DNA of 64,000 nucleotides from Pleurodeles waltl (GCF_031143425.1 NC_090447.1:136977106-137041105), one strand, 5' to 3'; positions 23,041 through 36,228 are shown, numbered from the stretch's first letter. Numbers and translations are program-made. The notes: a model not told the origin generated them from the letters alone.

Positions 23041-23542
23041 GCTGTGGGGTGGGTGTGTGTAGTGGGTGATTGGTGCAGTACGGGGTGTGTGGTGATGTGG
23101 GGGTGTTTTCCTGTGTGTGCTGGTGGGCTACGGTGTTGAGTGGTACAATGTGATGTTTGTTAGGTGTGTTTGGGGTATACTTCTTCTTGACTTTGGCTGT
23201 GGCTGCTCGGATCTGATGCAAGGGATTGTAGGTAGGTAGGAGGGGAGTCATATGGTGGCATGGTCAGGTATCCGTGGTGTGTGTATGGTTTCAGGTGTGG
23301 ATTATTTGGACTGGCCAATATGGTGTTGGGTACTCTGGGCTGTGCCTTTTTGTTCCGCTGCAGTGCGAACCGCCAATGTTTTCCACCGTGCATGTGTTGC
23401 CTCATAATATTACGGTCCGAATGGTGTTGTCATGTTTTGTGACTCGTAATACGGGGGTCGTGTTACCGACACCACTGCCGGTATGGTGGCGGCATTTTAC
23501 ATGGCAGTCTTGCCCAGAGACCGCCAACTCATAATGAGGGCC
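23041..23542. other. H2 right subterminal non-coding region
   Basis: The right end of H2, upstream of SANT1. It is T/G-rich on the plus strand, ending in the TIR. The equivalent segment in H3 is 57172-57771. No coding region is supported. Confidence 0.6.
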
Positions 23543-23545
23543 TTT

Positions 23546-26000
23546 GTCTAAGCCTTTCTATGGCAAATTTAGAGTGCTATTTATTTATTTATTTTTTAAA
23601 TTTTTATTTAATTGGTATTTGCTATTTATTTCACATTTGTATGTTTATTAGCTTGAATGTAGAATTGTAAAATGTTTTTCCTTTGTTAAAGTGATACCTG
23701 CTTTTATTAATGTATGTGGGGTTAATATTTTAAATCTTTCATTCTTTTTTATTTTAATTTTGGTTTCTTACTTTTGTCTTAGTTATATCAGTTGTGGTTA
23801 ACGTAAGTAAATGTAACTTCTTCCCTCCCCATGCACAGTAATTTCATTAATTAATTTCAGTTATCATCAGTGATGAAACCAAAGATGTCATAGAACATGT
23901 CATGAGAATCATAATATATGAACTCATAAGCAGTGCATGGCGAGGGCGAATATTACAGTTACTTAAGTTAACTATAAGTGGTAAATTTAAAACATTACGT
24001 TTTATCTGATATTTTCACCTAAGTATAATGCCACTTTAAACTTTGTTTTTTAGTGAATTTCCAGATTTTTTTTAAACCTGCATTAATGTTTTATTACCAT
24101 ACCTACCTATGCCAATACCCCTTGTACATTGTGTTTTGAGCTGTCTGCAGCATGAGTTTGATGCACCTAACCACCACCTGGTGCCAAGCCTCTTACTGGC
24201 CACTTGCATCGAGATACAGTTCTCGACAAACCCCTCCAAGAGTGGACAAAACCTCTAATCCCAATGGACACCAACCACACCCATGGGATCCAGAGTGTCA
24301 AGCCGGCCCCTGTGGGACTCTTGCATGAGTCTAGGGGCTAGTGCTGCTTCCCATCGGACTCTGTAGGATCACAGCACCCCAAAAAAAACGTATCTTTTTG
24401 GATTTACCACTTGGTAGGTCCTCCACAAGGTCCAGAGCACCACGGAACCCCAATGGCGCCTCCTTATTCCTAATTCAATTTTTATTTTTAGGACATGGGG
24501 ACCGAGACCCTGAGTCCTACACTAGCAGTTACAACATTATTGCTCAGGATGTGGCCAGTCAATCAGAGCCTGAGCTTCCATCAAACTCAGGGGAATCTCA
24601 CTCCTGTGGAAGGGAGGCAACTGACAAGAAAAAAAAGCCCTTCTGGCCAAACAGATTGTTCTGTTTTTAGTAGTAGGACCACAGGTGGGAGTCCAGTGAA
24701 CCTAACCATTCAAATATCTATACATTTCAAACCTTCATTTCTCATAAACTACTGAACAGATTTACACTAAATCCCCCAAAGGATGCTTTCTGGTTAGCGA
24801 ACTAGATTTCTTCTATATCTGTTGCAATTCTGTTCAGCCATTTTGGTTGTAGCACTCTTCAAAAAATCCCTGTGGAAATTGTGTTCTGTGACCTCCCTTT
24901 TTCTCACCTGTTGCTTGACAGGTCACCCCAAAACTTTCCAGGAAGAAGATGAGGCAAATCACTGTTTTTTTTGGAAAGTTTCATGAAGATTTGTCAAAAG
25001 GTGCCAAAGTTATTAGCAAAAAAATAACACATTTCCTATGGTCACTGGTCATTAAGACCCAAATATAACTATACGGGCTGCACAGTCAATACCACCATTA
25101 TGTTATATATAATCTATTTCTTACAACACACTTAAAACAAGTGACTTACATTCTCTCAACTTCCATCAATTTGGTTTTTGCTCCCTTTCCAAGCCATGCA
25201 CCAATCATCATTGGGTTTGGAACCATGCCACAGTAGGAGACATATAATTTACATAGTGGGGCATAGGAGGGTTAAAGAGATGTATGTAGAACATCCACTT
25301 AGCCTTGGTTGGTAAGTTAAAAATCTAAAAATGTTTAAAAAAGGTTAAAAAGAATAAGAAAATACATATCTGGGGCAAATGAAAAGATCACACAATGGAA
25401 AAAAAAAACATTTTCAGGGATCTGAGTTTCTTCAGTCACGAGCACAGAGTGAGCGACAGAAGAGCTTGATGCTCTTACCTCATATGTGGACAAAGGATAA
25501 TGGATGAGTGCTTGACTGAAAGATAGACAGGCTTGATAACAAACACAAATGGGAAATCAATGGCTTGGTGAGGATAGGGCAATATTAAAACATTGCAGCA
25601 ATCAGTTAATAACCACTGATGTGCTTCAATAAGGATGGCAGATGTTTCAGGTAGAGAAGGAACAAGAAGATGTAAAAAATGTTTGAGATGATACCTGAGT
25701 GCCTCAATACATGCCACCTTACTGTATTCATGCCCTGGTACCTTCATCACATCTGCTTCTTCCTGAGGAATGGTAGCGTCAATAACTAGGCACAGGGGAA
25801 AGTTTCATAAAACAAGCATATTCTCACATATGTTGGTGATTTCCTTAGGGTAAATAATATATCTGGGGAACACATAAACAATGCTAGAATGCTTTTCCAA
25901 AAGCAAAATGCTGTTTCGTCTCCGATTTGCATTCCTCAAAAATATTGTTGGGTTGCAATATAATGTCAAAAATCTATTAGTACCCCTAACACTATGGGAT
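23546..26000. other. Unassigned AT-rich intergenic DNA
   Basis: No gene or clear terminal repeats. A more complex stretch at about 24090-24650 and another at about 24690-25080 (with AACTACTGAACAGATTTACA and AAAACTTTCCAGGAAGAAGA) look like fragments of older repeats, but I cannot name them. A 91-codon minus-strand frame at 25475-25750 has no recognisable domain. Confidence 0.4.
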
Positions 26001-26003
26001 AGT

Positions 26004-26616
26004 GGGCCCGATGTACAAAAATACAATTTGCATTTCTTAAATAGAGACTTCCTAGAAATTGCTATTTCTTAATACTAATTTCCCCACATATATTGGGAAA
26101 TTAGAATTAAGAAATCCCATTGCATTTGAGTCAATGGGCCGGTTTTGCACTTCCTAAAAAGCGATTTCTTATGAAGAAATTGCTATTTAGGAAATGCAAA
26201 ACCAGGGATGGCAATGGGAAAAAGGCCCTCTTTGGTGCACCCCAAAATAGGGGTGCACCTTTAGAACACACATATACCTAAGAGGCGTGTGTGTGCTCTT
26301 TTGCAATTTAAAAAAAGCGTCTAGCAGAGCTTTTTTTAAATTGCACCTGGTTACCACCGACTTCAAGTCGATAGTAATTGCATCTCCAAAATGCCCAAAT
26401 CATATTTTGGAAATGCATGGTACATCAAAATAGGAAATCCCTATTTGCATTTCCTATTCTGGGAATTACAAGTTGAGATTTCTACAGGGTAGAAATCAGA
26501 ATTTGCAGATTCCTAAAGGCCCTTGTACATCAGAAAAGGCAGTTTTGCATTTCTTAATAGCCAGGAATACTGATTCACACCATTAAGAAATAAAAAGGGT
26601 TTTGTACATCTGGCCC
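26004..26616. mobile_element. MITE sharing termini with Harbinger H5
   Basis: A 613-bp element flanked by AGT (26001-26003 and 26617-26619). Termini are GGGCCCGATGTACAAAAATA and, inward from the right, GGGCCAGATGTACAAAACCC; H5 begins GGCCAGATGTAGCAAAGG. The interior has repeated GCAATTT/AAATTGC motifs that could be CpG-decayed versions of the GCGACTCGC arrays of H5. No coding region. A non-autonomous relative of H5 is the likeliest reading. Confidence 0.75.
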
Positions 26617-26619
26617 AGT

Positions 26620-26930
26620 ATGTCAAATGCAAGAAGAGTGTTTTTACTACTTGTAAAAAATATTGATGTTTAGAATATTGTTTACTTAAGCATTGTATAC
26701 AATTTCTTTTGTATTTTCTTTAGTTTAATGTTGAATGTTTAAGAGTTTTTTGTAAGAATTGTATATACGTATTTTATATACTGTTTTATAATAATAGTGA
26801 TCTATTATACATATTATAATTATTTTAAAAAATAATGTTATTTGAGTTAACATATTTTAATGTTAAAAGAACTGCATTTAATTAATATTTTTTTATTTTC
26901 TTTTTCCTGCTGATATTCCGGGCACTGAGG
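26620..26930. other. AT-rich spacer
   Basis: Low-complexity AT-rich DNA with no supportable feature. It lies between the MITE and the 3' side of a minus-strand LINE fragment. Confidence 0.5.
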
Positions 26931-28560
26931 TTTCGCTGTTGAAAACCAGGGTCTTGAGTCACCTTCTGAATTCCATCAAGGAAAGTGATGTTTGTAGATG
27001 GAGGGGTAGGTTGTTACAGGCCTTGGCCACGTTGTAGGACAAGAAACAAACTCTGCTGTAGCTTCAGCGAATGTGTGAGGACCTGAAATGGCTAGGGAGG
27101 CGGAGAACAGGTGTCTGGTGGGCTGGTGGAAGTTCAGGCGGTGGTTGATGTATGATGATCCCTGGTCGTGTAGGGCCTTGTAGGAATGTCAGTATCTTGA
27201 ACTGGCATCGTTTCTGGATGGGGACCCAATGGAGGTTGCTGAGGTGGGTGGTGATGCAGACCCATTTGGGGAGGTTGAGGATGATCATGGTTGCTGTTTT
27301 CTTTTTGATCTGGAGTTTCTTGTGGAGTTGGGCAGTAACATCCGTTTAAAGTGTAATTCCATGTGTTAGCCCGCTGTTGACGAGGTCCTGAGTGGTTGTC
27401 TTTCTGGAGTTGACGGCGATCCATCTGAGGATTTTTTAGAGCATGCCAAGGGTGTGCAAGCAGGAGGAGGCAACTGCATGGATTTGGTGCTTCATGGTGA
27501 GTTTTCTATCAAGGATGATGCCGGAGTTGTGGGCGTGGTCTGTTGGTCTGGGTGTGGGTTCGAGCTCAGTGGGGCACCAGGTGTTGTCCCATGAGGAGGT
27601 TTACTTCCCGAAGATAAGCACTTCCATCTTTTTAATGTTGAGCTTCAGGCAGTCTGACCTCATCCAGTAGTGACACTGGACATGGCATTGCTGAAGTTTG
27701 TAGTGGAGGGGTCTTCGGTGAGGGAGAGGATGAGTTGGGTGTCACCTGCATAGGATATGATATTGAGCCCATGGGTTTTGACAATGCCAGTGAGGGCTGT
27801 GATTTAGGTGTTGAACAGAGTGGGGCTGAGGGACGATCCTTGAGGTGTGCCACAGATGATGCTCTTGGGTTCCGAGGTGAAGGGTGGTAGATGGTTTTTC
27901 TAAGTTCACTCAGTAAGGAAGGATGTGATCCATTTGTGGGCATCCCCCTGGATGCCAACGGGGTTGAGTCTTTTGATGAGGCTGTAGTGGAATACAATGT
28001 TGAATGCCGCTGAGAGGTCAAGGAGGGTTAGGGCTACTGCTTCACTCCAGTCGATGAGGGATCTGATGTAATCGGTGGCAGCGACTATGGTCCGTCTCAG
28101 TGCTGTGTTCGGTGCAGAAGCCAGATTGAGTGACATTGAGCTGGTTGATTTTTTTCTAGGTATTCAGTGATCTGGTGGTTGATGGCCTTCTCGAGGACTT
28201 TGGAGGGGAATGGAAGCAGCAAGATGGGATGGTAACTTGTGAGTTCACTGGGATCGGCAGACGGTTTCTTCAGGAGGGGTCTGACCTCTGTGTGTTTCAT
28301 CTGTCTGGGATGGCAGCAGTGGTGATGGAAACGTTGAGAATGTTGGTGAGTTCTGCACTGATTTGTTTGGGTTCTGAGGTGGAAGAAATGGTGGGGGTTA
28401 GCATCTGTGGGTGCTCCATAGAGAATGCAGACATGATGGCTGTGGCGATCCGCGTGATGAGTCGATTCCATGTGGTGATCGAGTGGCTGGTGTAAATAGG
28501 TGAGAGGAGGTTTTTGAAGTTGAACTCAATAGATTGGGGACCAAAGTTGTTCTAGATGGT
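26931..28560 (-). pseudogene. L2/CR1-like LINE fragment, reverse transcriptase
   Basis: Minus-strand reverse transcriptase relic in several frames. Visible blocks: EVRPLLKKPSADPSELTSYH (about 28300-28241), FPSKVLEKAINHQITEYLEK, LTLLDLSAAFNIVFH (motif A, about 28041-27997), GIQGDAHKWITSFLTE, a PQGS-like SSV region, and the tail LHWVPIQKRCQFKILTF (about 27230-27180). The catalytic YADD region is changed to ISYPMQVTP. It is a different family from the LINE at 1500-4495, judging by residues in motif A and the tail. The endonuclease is absent, so it is 5'-truncated. It is flanked by AT-rich DNA. Confidence 0.75.
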
Positions 28561-29649
28561 GGCTTTCTTGCCATAAACTATACACTAATGTATTTATTAT
28601 TTAATGAAATTGATTACTTTGCTAATATGTTTATTAATTTAAAATAAAACATAATGGTTTAGGCTTTTTAAGGTAAATAGATTTGGAAGTTTTTTTAAGA
28701 TTTACAACCTTTCTTCATTTTTTAATAAGTTAATTGTTTTAACTAATAGTGTATAAATTAATGAAACTAATTAAAACTGAAACAATAGATTTTAGGAAGT
28801 GAATGATAGTGCGTGAGTGAGTTATGTAGGGTAAAGGGAACGCTTTGACTATCGTGCTCGTGCCCGCCTCCAATTTTGATGCATGCTGGAACATCAGAGC
28901 TCCCAGAACGCTTTCAGTCGCTGGACACTGGATTGCGTAGTCATTCGACCGTTGAGACACTCAGCTGTCAGAGCAGAAATGGGGATTGGAAGCAGGGATC
29001 CTGAAGCTTCACTGTTGAGCACTTGCATTTGACTGGTAGCGCATTTTTATTGCGCCTTGTGAGTTACACCCAGCCACGCAGCACTGCTCTAGTCAGCCTT
29101 GATCTGTTTCTCATCACAGTTAGCGTGTATCTGGTGGGTGGGCAGCCTTTTACATTGCCTTTCATGTTGCATTTCACTTTGCCACACCACATCCAGGTGA
29201 GCTGGGGAGAGGATGTTGTGACCACTTCGGCCTGCATTGGGGAGCTGCAGCAGTGCGTGATGTGTGGTGGTGCGACCAGACTCCTCTGGTCTTGCCTAGT
29301 TTTGCTGGTTGCAGCTGCGGTTGTGGTTCTCTGGTGCTGTTTGTAATCTCTAGGGTGTGTGAAAAGTTTCTATCAACATTTCCATTCAGTGAGAGTGGGA
29401 ATTATATCTGGACCCTTTTTCTTAGAGTTATAGCAGCTTTTGCTTGGCAGTGAGATCCTAGAAAAGACTGGTAAAAAGCATTACTTAGCCTACTGCAAAC
29501 CATGCCTGTTGATAATTACTACAGTTAACACTTGAGTGACTGGCTCTTGGTTTTTTTTTTACTTGGTGGTGACATGGGGGGTAGAGGTGGCAGTCAGGTA
29601 AGTGCAATCTGCATTTTAATTTGTTTTTCTGGAGGAGTTGTAAAGATAT
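28561..29649. other. Unassigned region before the Tx1/L1 LINE
   Basis: AT-rich to about 28790, then more mixed sequence to 29650 that may include the 5' UTR of the following L1-type element. No gene can be supported. Confidence 0.4.
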
Positions 29650-29799
29650 AGTTTATACCTAATGGCACCTGTTAAGGCCTTAAGGGGCGTAGAAGCAAGG
29701 AAAATTGCTATTGAATCATACTCATCTAGGTCTAAGTCAAAGAGGGCCAAAATGTTCATTTGTCATCTATTGCTTCATTTACTACCCTTATTTGAATAC

Positions 29800-30110
29800 C
29801 ATTCTAGATGAGGTGAGGGATCTTCAACCCTCCGTGAGTGATACAAATGAGAATTTACAGCAGGTTGAGGATAGGTGGATTGGTATGGAGGGCAGGCTGG
29901 TGGGAATGGAGCAACATATCAGTTCTGTTCAAGATCTGTCTGCATAGATTCCCCTACTTAAGCAAGGGATTTCTAAGCTAAAACTTCACACAGATAATTT
30001 AGAAAATATGAGCTGTCACAATAATCTCTGCCTGTATGGATTGCCTGAAGCTGTCAAATGTCTTAATCATCTTGACTTTAAAAAATAAATGTTTTCCAGA
30101 CCTACTGAAT
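29800..30110 (+). pseudogene. L1 ORF1-like coiled-coil remnant
   Basis: Translation reads ILDEVRDLQPSVSDTNENLQ, a further heptad-like stretch, a TAG at 29946, then IPLLKQGISKLKLHTDNLEN and NNLCLYGLPE. A coiled coil followed by an LENxxxxNNLxxxGLPE motif is the join between the coiled coil and RNA-binding domain in L1 ORF1 proteins. The RNA-binding and C-terminal domains are not readable beyond 30110. Confidence 0.6.
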
Positions 30111-31129
30111 ATTTGTAGTTCTCAACATGTGAACATGCAATGTGCCCTTCATTTAGGAAGGCTTAATTTATGTTCTTCAGAACCATCAGAACCTCAAGGC
30201 GTCATTATGCTTTTTTGTGGAATTTTCAGATGTTCTTCATGTTCTGAAAACAGCTAAAGACAAAAAGAGAATATTCTGATTGTGATATACCCTGTTCAAA
30301 TGTCAAGATATTTGTAATGCAACTAATGATAGACAAATAGGGCATGACTTAGATCTTGGCAGAGGGGAATAATCCATCACAAACATGACCGATATCCTGT
30401 CTACTGTATGACGATCCCACTATGTACTACGGCGATTGTAATATGTAGGATGGGAGATCACTGACATTTGTGAGGAAGTATCCTCTCTGACAAGATCTAA
30501 ATTAGGCCCAAAGTATTTCTCGCTTTGAGGCTCAAGATGGGACACTCAAACATACGATATGGAATTCATCATCTTTGCCTCTGTAAAATATCTCTTGAGG
30601 GCAATCCTAATATCTTTGATAATACTGTTAAACTAAAACCTTTTCTTTAGAAAATTACCACACATAAAATGGACGCTAATTTACTTAAGTCTTAAAGTTC
30701 TTGTTTTGCATTATGAGGGGCTTTTTCGATCTATATACAATTTTTCTTAGCTATGCTGTTTCTTTTGTCATGGTATCAACATGTCTTAATCTTTTTTTTT
30801 TTTTTTTATAGGTGTGGATTCTTTCCCTTAATCTGCCTTTGCTATTCTTACATACTTCCCTTTCTTTCTTCTTTCTGGTTTTTCTATCTTTATACTTTGT
30901 GTTATTTTTTACTTTTTGATTTTGGTTGTTTACCTATTGTACCCTCCGTCTGTTACATAATTGCTGTTGTCTTAGTGTTCTTTTCCAATTTTTTGCACTT
31001 TTTTGTTGTCAGCCTTGTACTTTTATTAATCTGCCCTTGTATCCTTTATGTTTAATTTTGTTTTGTGGAATGTTTGGTGACTTGGAAACCCGGTCGAAAG
31101 ACAAAAGATACTTTCTCATTTTCTAAACT

Positions 31130-31760
31130 TGAGTTTAAAATTCCCTTTTTGCAAGAAACAAACTGTAATAGGTCTAAATCTGTTAAGGTAAAGATACAAT
31201 GGGTGGGTCAAGTTTTTTTCTTCAACTATTGATCATAAAGGTGGGGTTAATATTCATGTCACAAATCTTTATTCTACATGGTTTATCTACAGAATGCAAG
31301 AGTTTTAGAAGATTGATATTGGGCAATGCTATTATAGATTTAAAAAAAATCTTACTCTGTTTAATGTTTATGGTCCTGTTGAGTTTGACCTTGAGTTTTG
31401 GTATTCTAATGATGTCAGGCTTACAAACATTTCTAATTTCAACTTGTTAATGGCCAGTGATTTTAATCAGTTTGTTAGACCCGTTTACAGCTAGAAAGTC
31501 AAAAATTAAATGTAAACCTAATACATTTCATAAGGTGTTTAAGTCTGCAGTTTCTTTTAGCCCATTATTTGATGTTTGGAATACATGCAATCCTGATAAT
31601 TTGGAATATTCTGTCTGCTCTAATGTTCATAATGCAATGTCCAGGATTGATTATGTTCTTGCTACTAAATCACTGATACCCAGTTTACAATAATTTGAGA
31701 TTGGTTCCATTCTTATATCTGATCACACCCCAATATTGGCCTCTTAAGACATCTCCATGT
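31130..31760 (+). pseudogene. L1-type endonuclease remnant
   Basis: In three shifting frames I read FLQETNCNRSKSVKVKIQWV (Glu of the active site), SFDHKGGVNIHV-like and LFNVYGPVEFDLEFW, then a block near 31440 with LLMASDFNQF (metal-site GDFN changed to SDFN) and the DYVLATKSLIP segment (about 31648-31680). These are in the order of the L1/Tx1 endonuclease. The domain is not functional. Confidence 0.6.
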
Positions 31761-32389
31761 CAATTTAAAAAAGGGAAAATTGAGTTTTAAGTGCTATCTT
31801 TTGATGGATAATAATTTTATTTCTGAGGCTTCTGCGTTTATCAAATATGTTTTTCCAATTCAATAATGCCTCTAATACTCCTGTTGCCAATAACAGGGAT
31901 GCATTTAAAGTATTTTGTTCAAGCATTCTCAAATGCCTCTTCAGACATGAAGAAAAAGACTTTAAATGATCAACATACCTCTTGTTACAAAAAAACACTT
32001 TAACATGGTTATTCCAAATCCAAATTCTCCTCTATGCTACATGATTTAATTCAAGTCAAATATGAATTAAATAAACTTGCTACTATAGGTGCTTGTGATA
32101 GCCTACTTAATATTAAGCCCATATTTCATGTGGTCAAAATAGAGCAGGTAAAATGCCTGCCAACTATTTGAATATGAAACTAGAATGTAAAGCTATTGGT
32201 TCTATCATTATTGAATCTGACAACACTGTGTCATTTCTAATACTGATATTTCAAACTCTTTTCAAACCTTTTATAAAGCAATATACGCTGCAGATACTTG
32301 TCTCTGGGAACTTAATGTTCAGATATTTTATGGCATTCCAACTCCTTCCCTTCTCCCTCATACCTTTGCAGACTTGGAGTCAAACATTA

Positions 32390-32900
32390 CCCTTCAAAAA
32401 ATATTGTGTGATTATTCCTTGAAGAAAGCTCAGGCTCCTGGCCCACATGGATTTTCTATTGATCTTATTTATTCTCTCTCCTCTATTTTATCCCCATACC
32501 ATTTGAACTTTTCAATTCCTTTATTTCTAACTCCAAAGCTAGAGTTTCTCTTCTGAATGCTTCACTAATGATAATACTCAAGCAGCATAAAGGTCTTAAA
32601 TATTGTATAAACTATAGACCTATTTCACTCATTAATTATGAGGGTAAGATTTTTGTCAAGATTTTAGCCTCTCTTCTCACCAAATCTGAACAATCTAGTT
32701 TGTTAAAGATAAGTGTGCCACTGATAATGGAAGAACATTCTCAAAAATCATTAGTGAAGCCAGTAAATTATGCTCCCCACTAGTGGCATTCTCATTGGAT
32801 ACTGAAAATGATTTAGATCACTTTAACTTGCTTTGACCCTAAATTAATTTAATTGGTGAAGCTATTATACTAAAATCCTAATGCTAACATTCATGGGAAT
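32390..32900 (+). pseudogene. L1-type reverse transcriptase remnant
   Basis: LKKAQAPGPHGFSIDLIYSL (about 32420-32480) is the L1 K.PGPDG motif with Asp changed to His; then LKYCINYRPISLINYEGKIF (about 32589-32648), followed by a KIISEASK segment and VAFSLDTENDLDHFN (motif A region, about 32778-32825). The downstream catalytic motif is not readable, so much of the RT is lost. Confidence 0.65.
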
Positions 32901-34486
32901 GGTTGTTTTTCTTCTTATTTTGCTTTACAGGGAGGAGCAAGACAATGCTGTTCTTAGTCCCCTTTTTAATGCATGTTCAATCTCCATGCTTCTTTTGATG
33001 CCTTTCTACAAGAAATTGCCTTGTATTATAGTATCTTGGGTTATAAACTTAATTGCATTGAAACCAAATATTTTATCTGTACATTCTTTATGTTCTCAGC
33101 ACATGTTTAATCACTCTATATGTGCATAGTGTCCCTCAAAAATCAAATACCCTTGGGATGTTAAAGAAACAATGTCATAATTTTGCAATGTTGAAGTATG
33201 ATGTAAACCCTATTTTCTACCTTTTGTCCTTTGTCATCATCCTGGTGGGGTAGACTGGATGCCTTTAAAATCATTATTGTACTACATATATATTATTATT
33301 TAAAACAAATGGAATCAATTTGCATGCAGTTTTTATAGAATAATAAACTAGACATATTGTTTTTACTAAGTTCAAAAGACCAAAAGTTGAAGGTGGTGTT
33401 AGATTTTCTATTTTTAAGTATACCACTTCTTTTTTTAATAATTAGACAGTTTTTTGCTTTTACACATTATCTTCACAATGACCCTTTAACAACATGGATT
33501 GATTTCGAAAGTTCTTTACTGAATGATTTCTCTTGTAAGGAAGTTATTTATACATCTAACTGCAATTTTCTTTCAAAGTACACCATTTTAAAATGTTTCC
33601 ACTTTCTGATAAACAAGTTTTTTTGATGAACTATGGCCTCATCAAAATTTGTGAAGCTCCTCCATTCAGTATAATGCATTAATTGAGATTCACAATCAAT
33701 CATTTTACTTCAAGCATTGGAAAAAGGAATTTCACATGTTTATGAATTCATGTATGACAATTGTATGGTTACTTTAGATTCTTACAGATAAAATGTCACC
33801 TACCTGATTCATTTTTAGAGGATTAAACTCAATCTATACCTCTCTCTATTCCTTTATTTCTAAATTTCATGTGTATTCTAATTCTTTGTTATCACTACCA
33901 ATTGTCCACCTTGATAAAGTGTTGAATGTATGTCTTCTGAAAGCTGCTTTATTATCCTTACATTTGTCCAGACCTAAACCAACTTAGGGTCATTTATGGG
34001 AAGACAATTAGCTGTTTATTTGTCTCCTCAATTTTTGCATAAAATAAAGCTTAAATTATTTCAGTTCCTACAGCAGCACATATTACCGATTCATGTTTTA
34101 TGTATAATTGAGCTATCATTACTTCATTACATAGTGCTAAATATCCTATTTCACCCTTTCCTCTTTGCTAATCTTGTTTGGACCATGGTGGTTCATTACT
34201 TTAGATGTTATATGAATGTCACCATGTTAAAAGTATTTGGATTTCAGGTTTGTCCAACTGTTTGAAAATTCTCAAATGTACCATACCTATTATTCAACTT
34301 AATATTTCCTTAGGTTCTATGTCAACTGCAGCTGAATGTTTGGTACATAGATCTATTTTATTGATTCTTTTATTGTACTTTTTAAAAAGTTATATTCTCA
34401 AATTGGAAAGACAACTTGGTGGAATTTATATGTAATGAAAATTGATTTCATATTGTTTCTTCTATTAGTGAACATCAAAAGATTAA

Positions 34487-35167
34487 GGCCCTCATTACAA
34501 CCATGGCGGTCGCTGGAGAAATGGCGGTAATACCGCCAACAGGCCGGTGAAAAAAAGAAAGGCATTACAAGCATGGCAGTGACTGCCATGCTAAACCGCC
34601 ACTTCTTCACTCCGACCGCCAAGGTGGTACACAGACATACATGCACACATACATACAGACATACACGCACACATATATACAGACATACACGCACACATAC
34701 ACACAGACATACAAACAGGCACGCACACATTTTCAAAACACACAACACACCCCTGCATGCATACACGCACTCACACACCCCTTCTACACACTCACACGCA
34801 CACAACACCCCCCTACCCGCCTCCCCTAACGGACGATCACCTTACCTGGTCCAGTAATCCTCCGGGAGGGAACGGGATCCATGGGGGCTGCTCCGCCACC
34901 AGCTCCCCGTCACCAGAACACCACCACACCGAATCATGGGACGTGATTCGTTGGCCGGTGTTCTGATGACGTGGCGGTGGATGTGGAGCAGCCTCCACTT
35001 CCCCGTCGACTGCCAGTATGGCTTCTGGCGGCTCTCCATCAGAAAAATGACAGAGGGCTGCCAGCAGTCATAATACACTGTGCGTAAAACTGCCTACACT
35101 GGCGGTCTTTAGCACAGTGGTACCTCGGCGGTATTGCAAAAAGACCGCCGAGGTTAAAATGTGGGCC
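34487..35167. mobile_element. Harbinger-type MITE with ACAC microsatellite
   Basis: A 681-bp element flanked by TAA (34484-34486 and 35168-35170). Termini are GGCCCTCATTACAACCATGG and, inward from the right, GGCCCACATTTTAACCTCGG, each followed by GCGGT motifs as in H2, H3 and H4. It has no coding region; apparent frames follow the microsatellite. It inserted at or just beyond the 3' end of the Tx1/L1 LINE. Confidence 0.8.
34630..34810. repeat. ACAC/ATAC microsatellite
   Basis: Imperfect repeats of ACACATAC and CAGACATACACGCACACATA inside the MITE. It yields long reading frames in several phases that have no coding value. Confidence 0.8.
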
Positions 35168-35949
35168 TAAATCTGACTTATTCTGGATACCTCTGACTAA
35201 TTTTATCTCTTTTCACTCAATGCATTCTTGATGCACTATTCACAGACAATAATACATTAATATTATCTTCTCCAAGACAATTTTGATATTAATAGATCAC
35301 TTTAGTTTAATAAGGAAATATAAGGTCAAGAATCAATGACATTAACATATAGGCCCTCATTATGACATTGGTGGTAAATTCCACTTACTGCCATGCCGAC
35401 TGCCGCCAACATACCTCAGCGGTGGAGGATATCCGCCAACCATATTATGACACTGTTGGACTTTTGCTTATGCAGGGTCATCCCCAGTCTTTTTGCCTCC
35501 TGCCTCCTATTTTTTTCTGACCTGTCGCTGTTGGCTTTTGAACTCTGAGCACTTTCCCACTGCTAACCAGTGCTAAAGTGCATATGCTCTCTGTGTGAAA
35601 TTGTATGTGATTGGTTTATCCATGATTGGCATATTTGATTTACTAGTAAGTCCCTAGTAAGATGCACTAGAGGTGCCCAGGGCCTGTAAATCAAATGCTA
35701 CTAGTGGGCCTGCAGCACTGGTTGTGCCACCCACATAAGTAGCTCTGTAATCATGTCTCAGACCTGCCACTGCAGTGTCTGTGTGTGTATTTTTACACTG
35801 TAAATTCGACTTGGCAAGTGTACCCACTTGCCAGGCCTAAACCTTCCCTTTTCTTACATGTAAGGCACCCCTAAGGTAGGCCCTAGGTAGCCCCAAGGGC
35901 AGGGTGCAGTGTATGGATAAGGTAGGACATATAGGGCCAGATGTAGCAA

Positions 35950-36192
35950 AGGTTTGCGACTCGCAAACGGGCAGAATCGCAATTTGCGACAGTGCAAAAT
36001 CGGAAATGGGATGCAAAAAGCCCATTTCCGACTCGCAAAAAGCGATGTGCCCCGTTTGCGAGTCGCACCCGTTGCGACCCCCTTTTGCGACCCGCAATGT
36101 GCGTGTCGCAATTAGCGACTCGCAAAGCTTATGCAATTGCAACTCGCAAATTGCGACTAGTCGCAAAAAACCCAGTTTGCAAGTCGCATTTA
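35950..36192. promoter_or_regulatory. H5 left subterminal GCGACTCGC motif array
   Basis: Many copies of TTGCGACTCGCAAA and its half-sites, in both orientations, between the TIR and the transposase promoter. A matching array lies at the other end. In Harbinger and other cut-and-paste transposons, repeated subterminal motifs are bound by the transposase or its partner; binding here is inference. Confidence 0.55.
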
Positions 36193-36228
36193 CCACTAAC
36201 TCAGAGCAGGTGGTAACCATTACCAAAG

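Larger units (their letters stand above)
7184..23542. mobile_element. H2: three-gene PIF/Harbinger, disrupted by LTR insertions
   Basis: The left terminus GGCCCTCATTATGAGTTTGG (7184) and the right terminus, which reads inward GGCCCTCATTATGAGTTGGC (ending 23542), are inverted repeats. They are flanked by the 3-bp TSD TTT (7181-7183 and 23543-23545); 3-bp TSDs are the PIF/Harbinger hallmark. Gene order is SANT2 (minus, 10853-7860), transposase (plus, 14350-15449), SANT1 (minus, 19778-18246), the same as in H3. Removing solo LTRs A and B leaves about 10.0 kb, close to the 9.57 kb of H3. All three genes carry stops or frameshifts. Confidence 0.85.
29650..34486 (+). mobile_element. Decayed Tx1/L1-type LINE
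   Basis: Order of remnants is that of an L1-group element: an ORF1-like coiled coil (29800-30110), endonuclease (about 31130-31760), reverse transcriptase (about 32390-32900) and a C-terminal region with YECHHVKSIWISGLSNCL (about 34207-34260). The plus strand is T-rich. Stops and frameshifts are spread throughout, so it is an old copy. I cannot set the 5' boundary exactly, and no TSD was found. Confidence 0.65.

Noticed and set aside
25475..25750. 91-codon minus-strand frame as a small gene
   Set aside because: No domain, no splice or promoter context, and AT-rich decayed surroundings.
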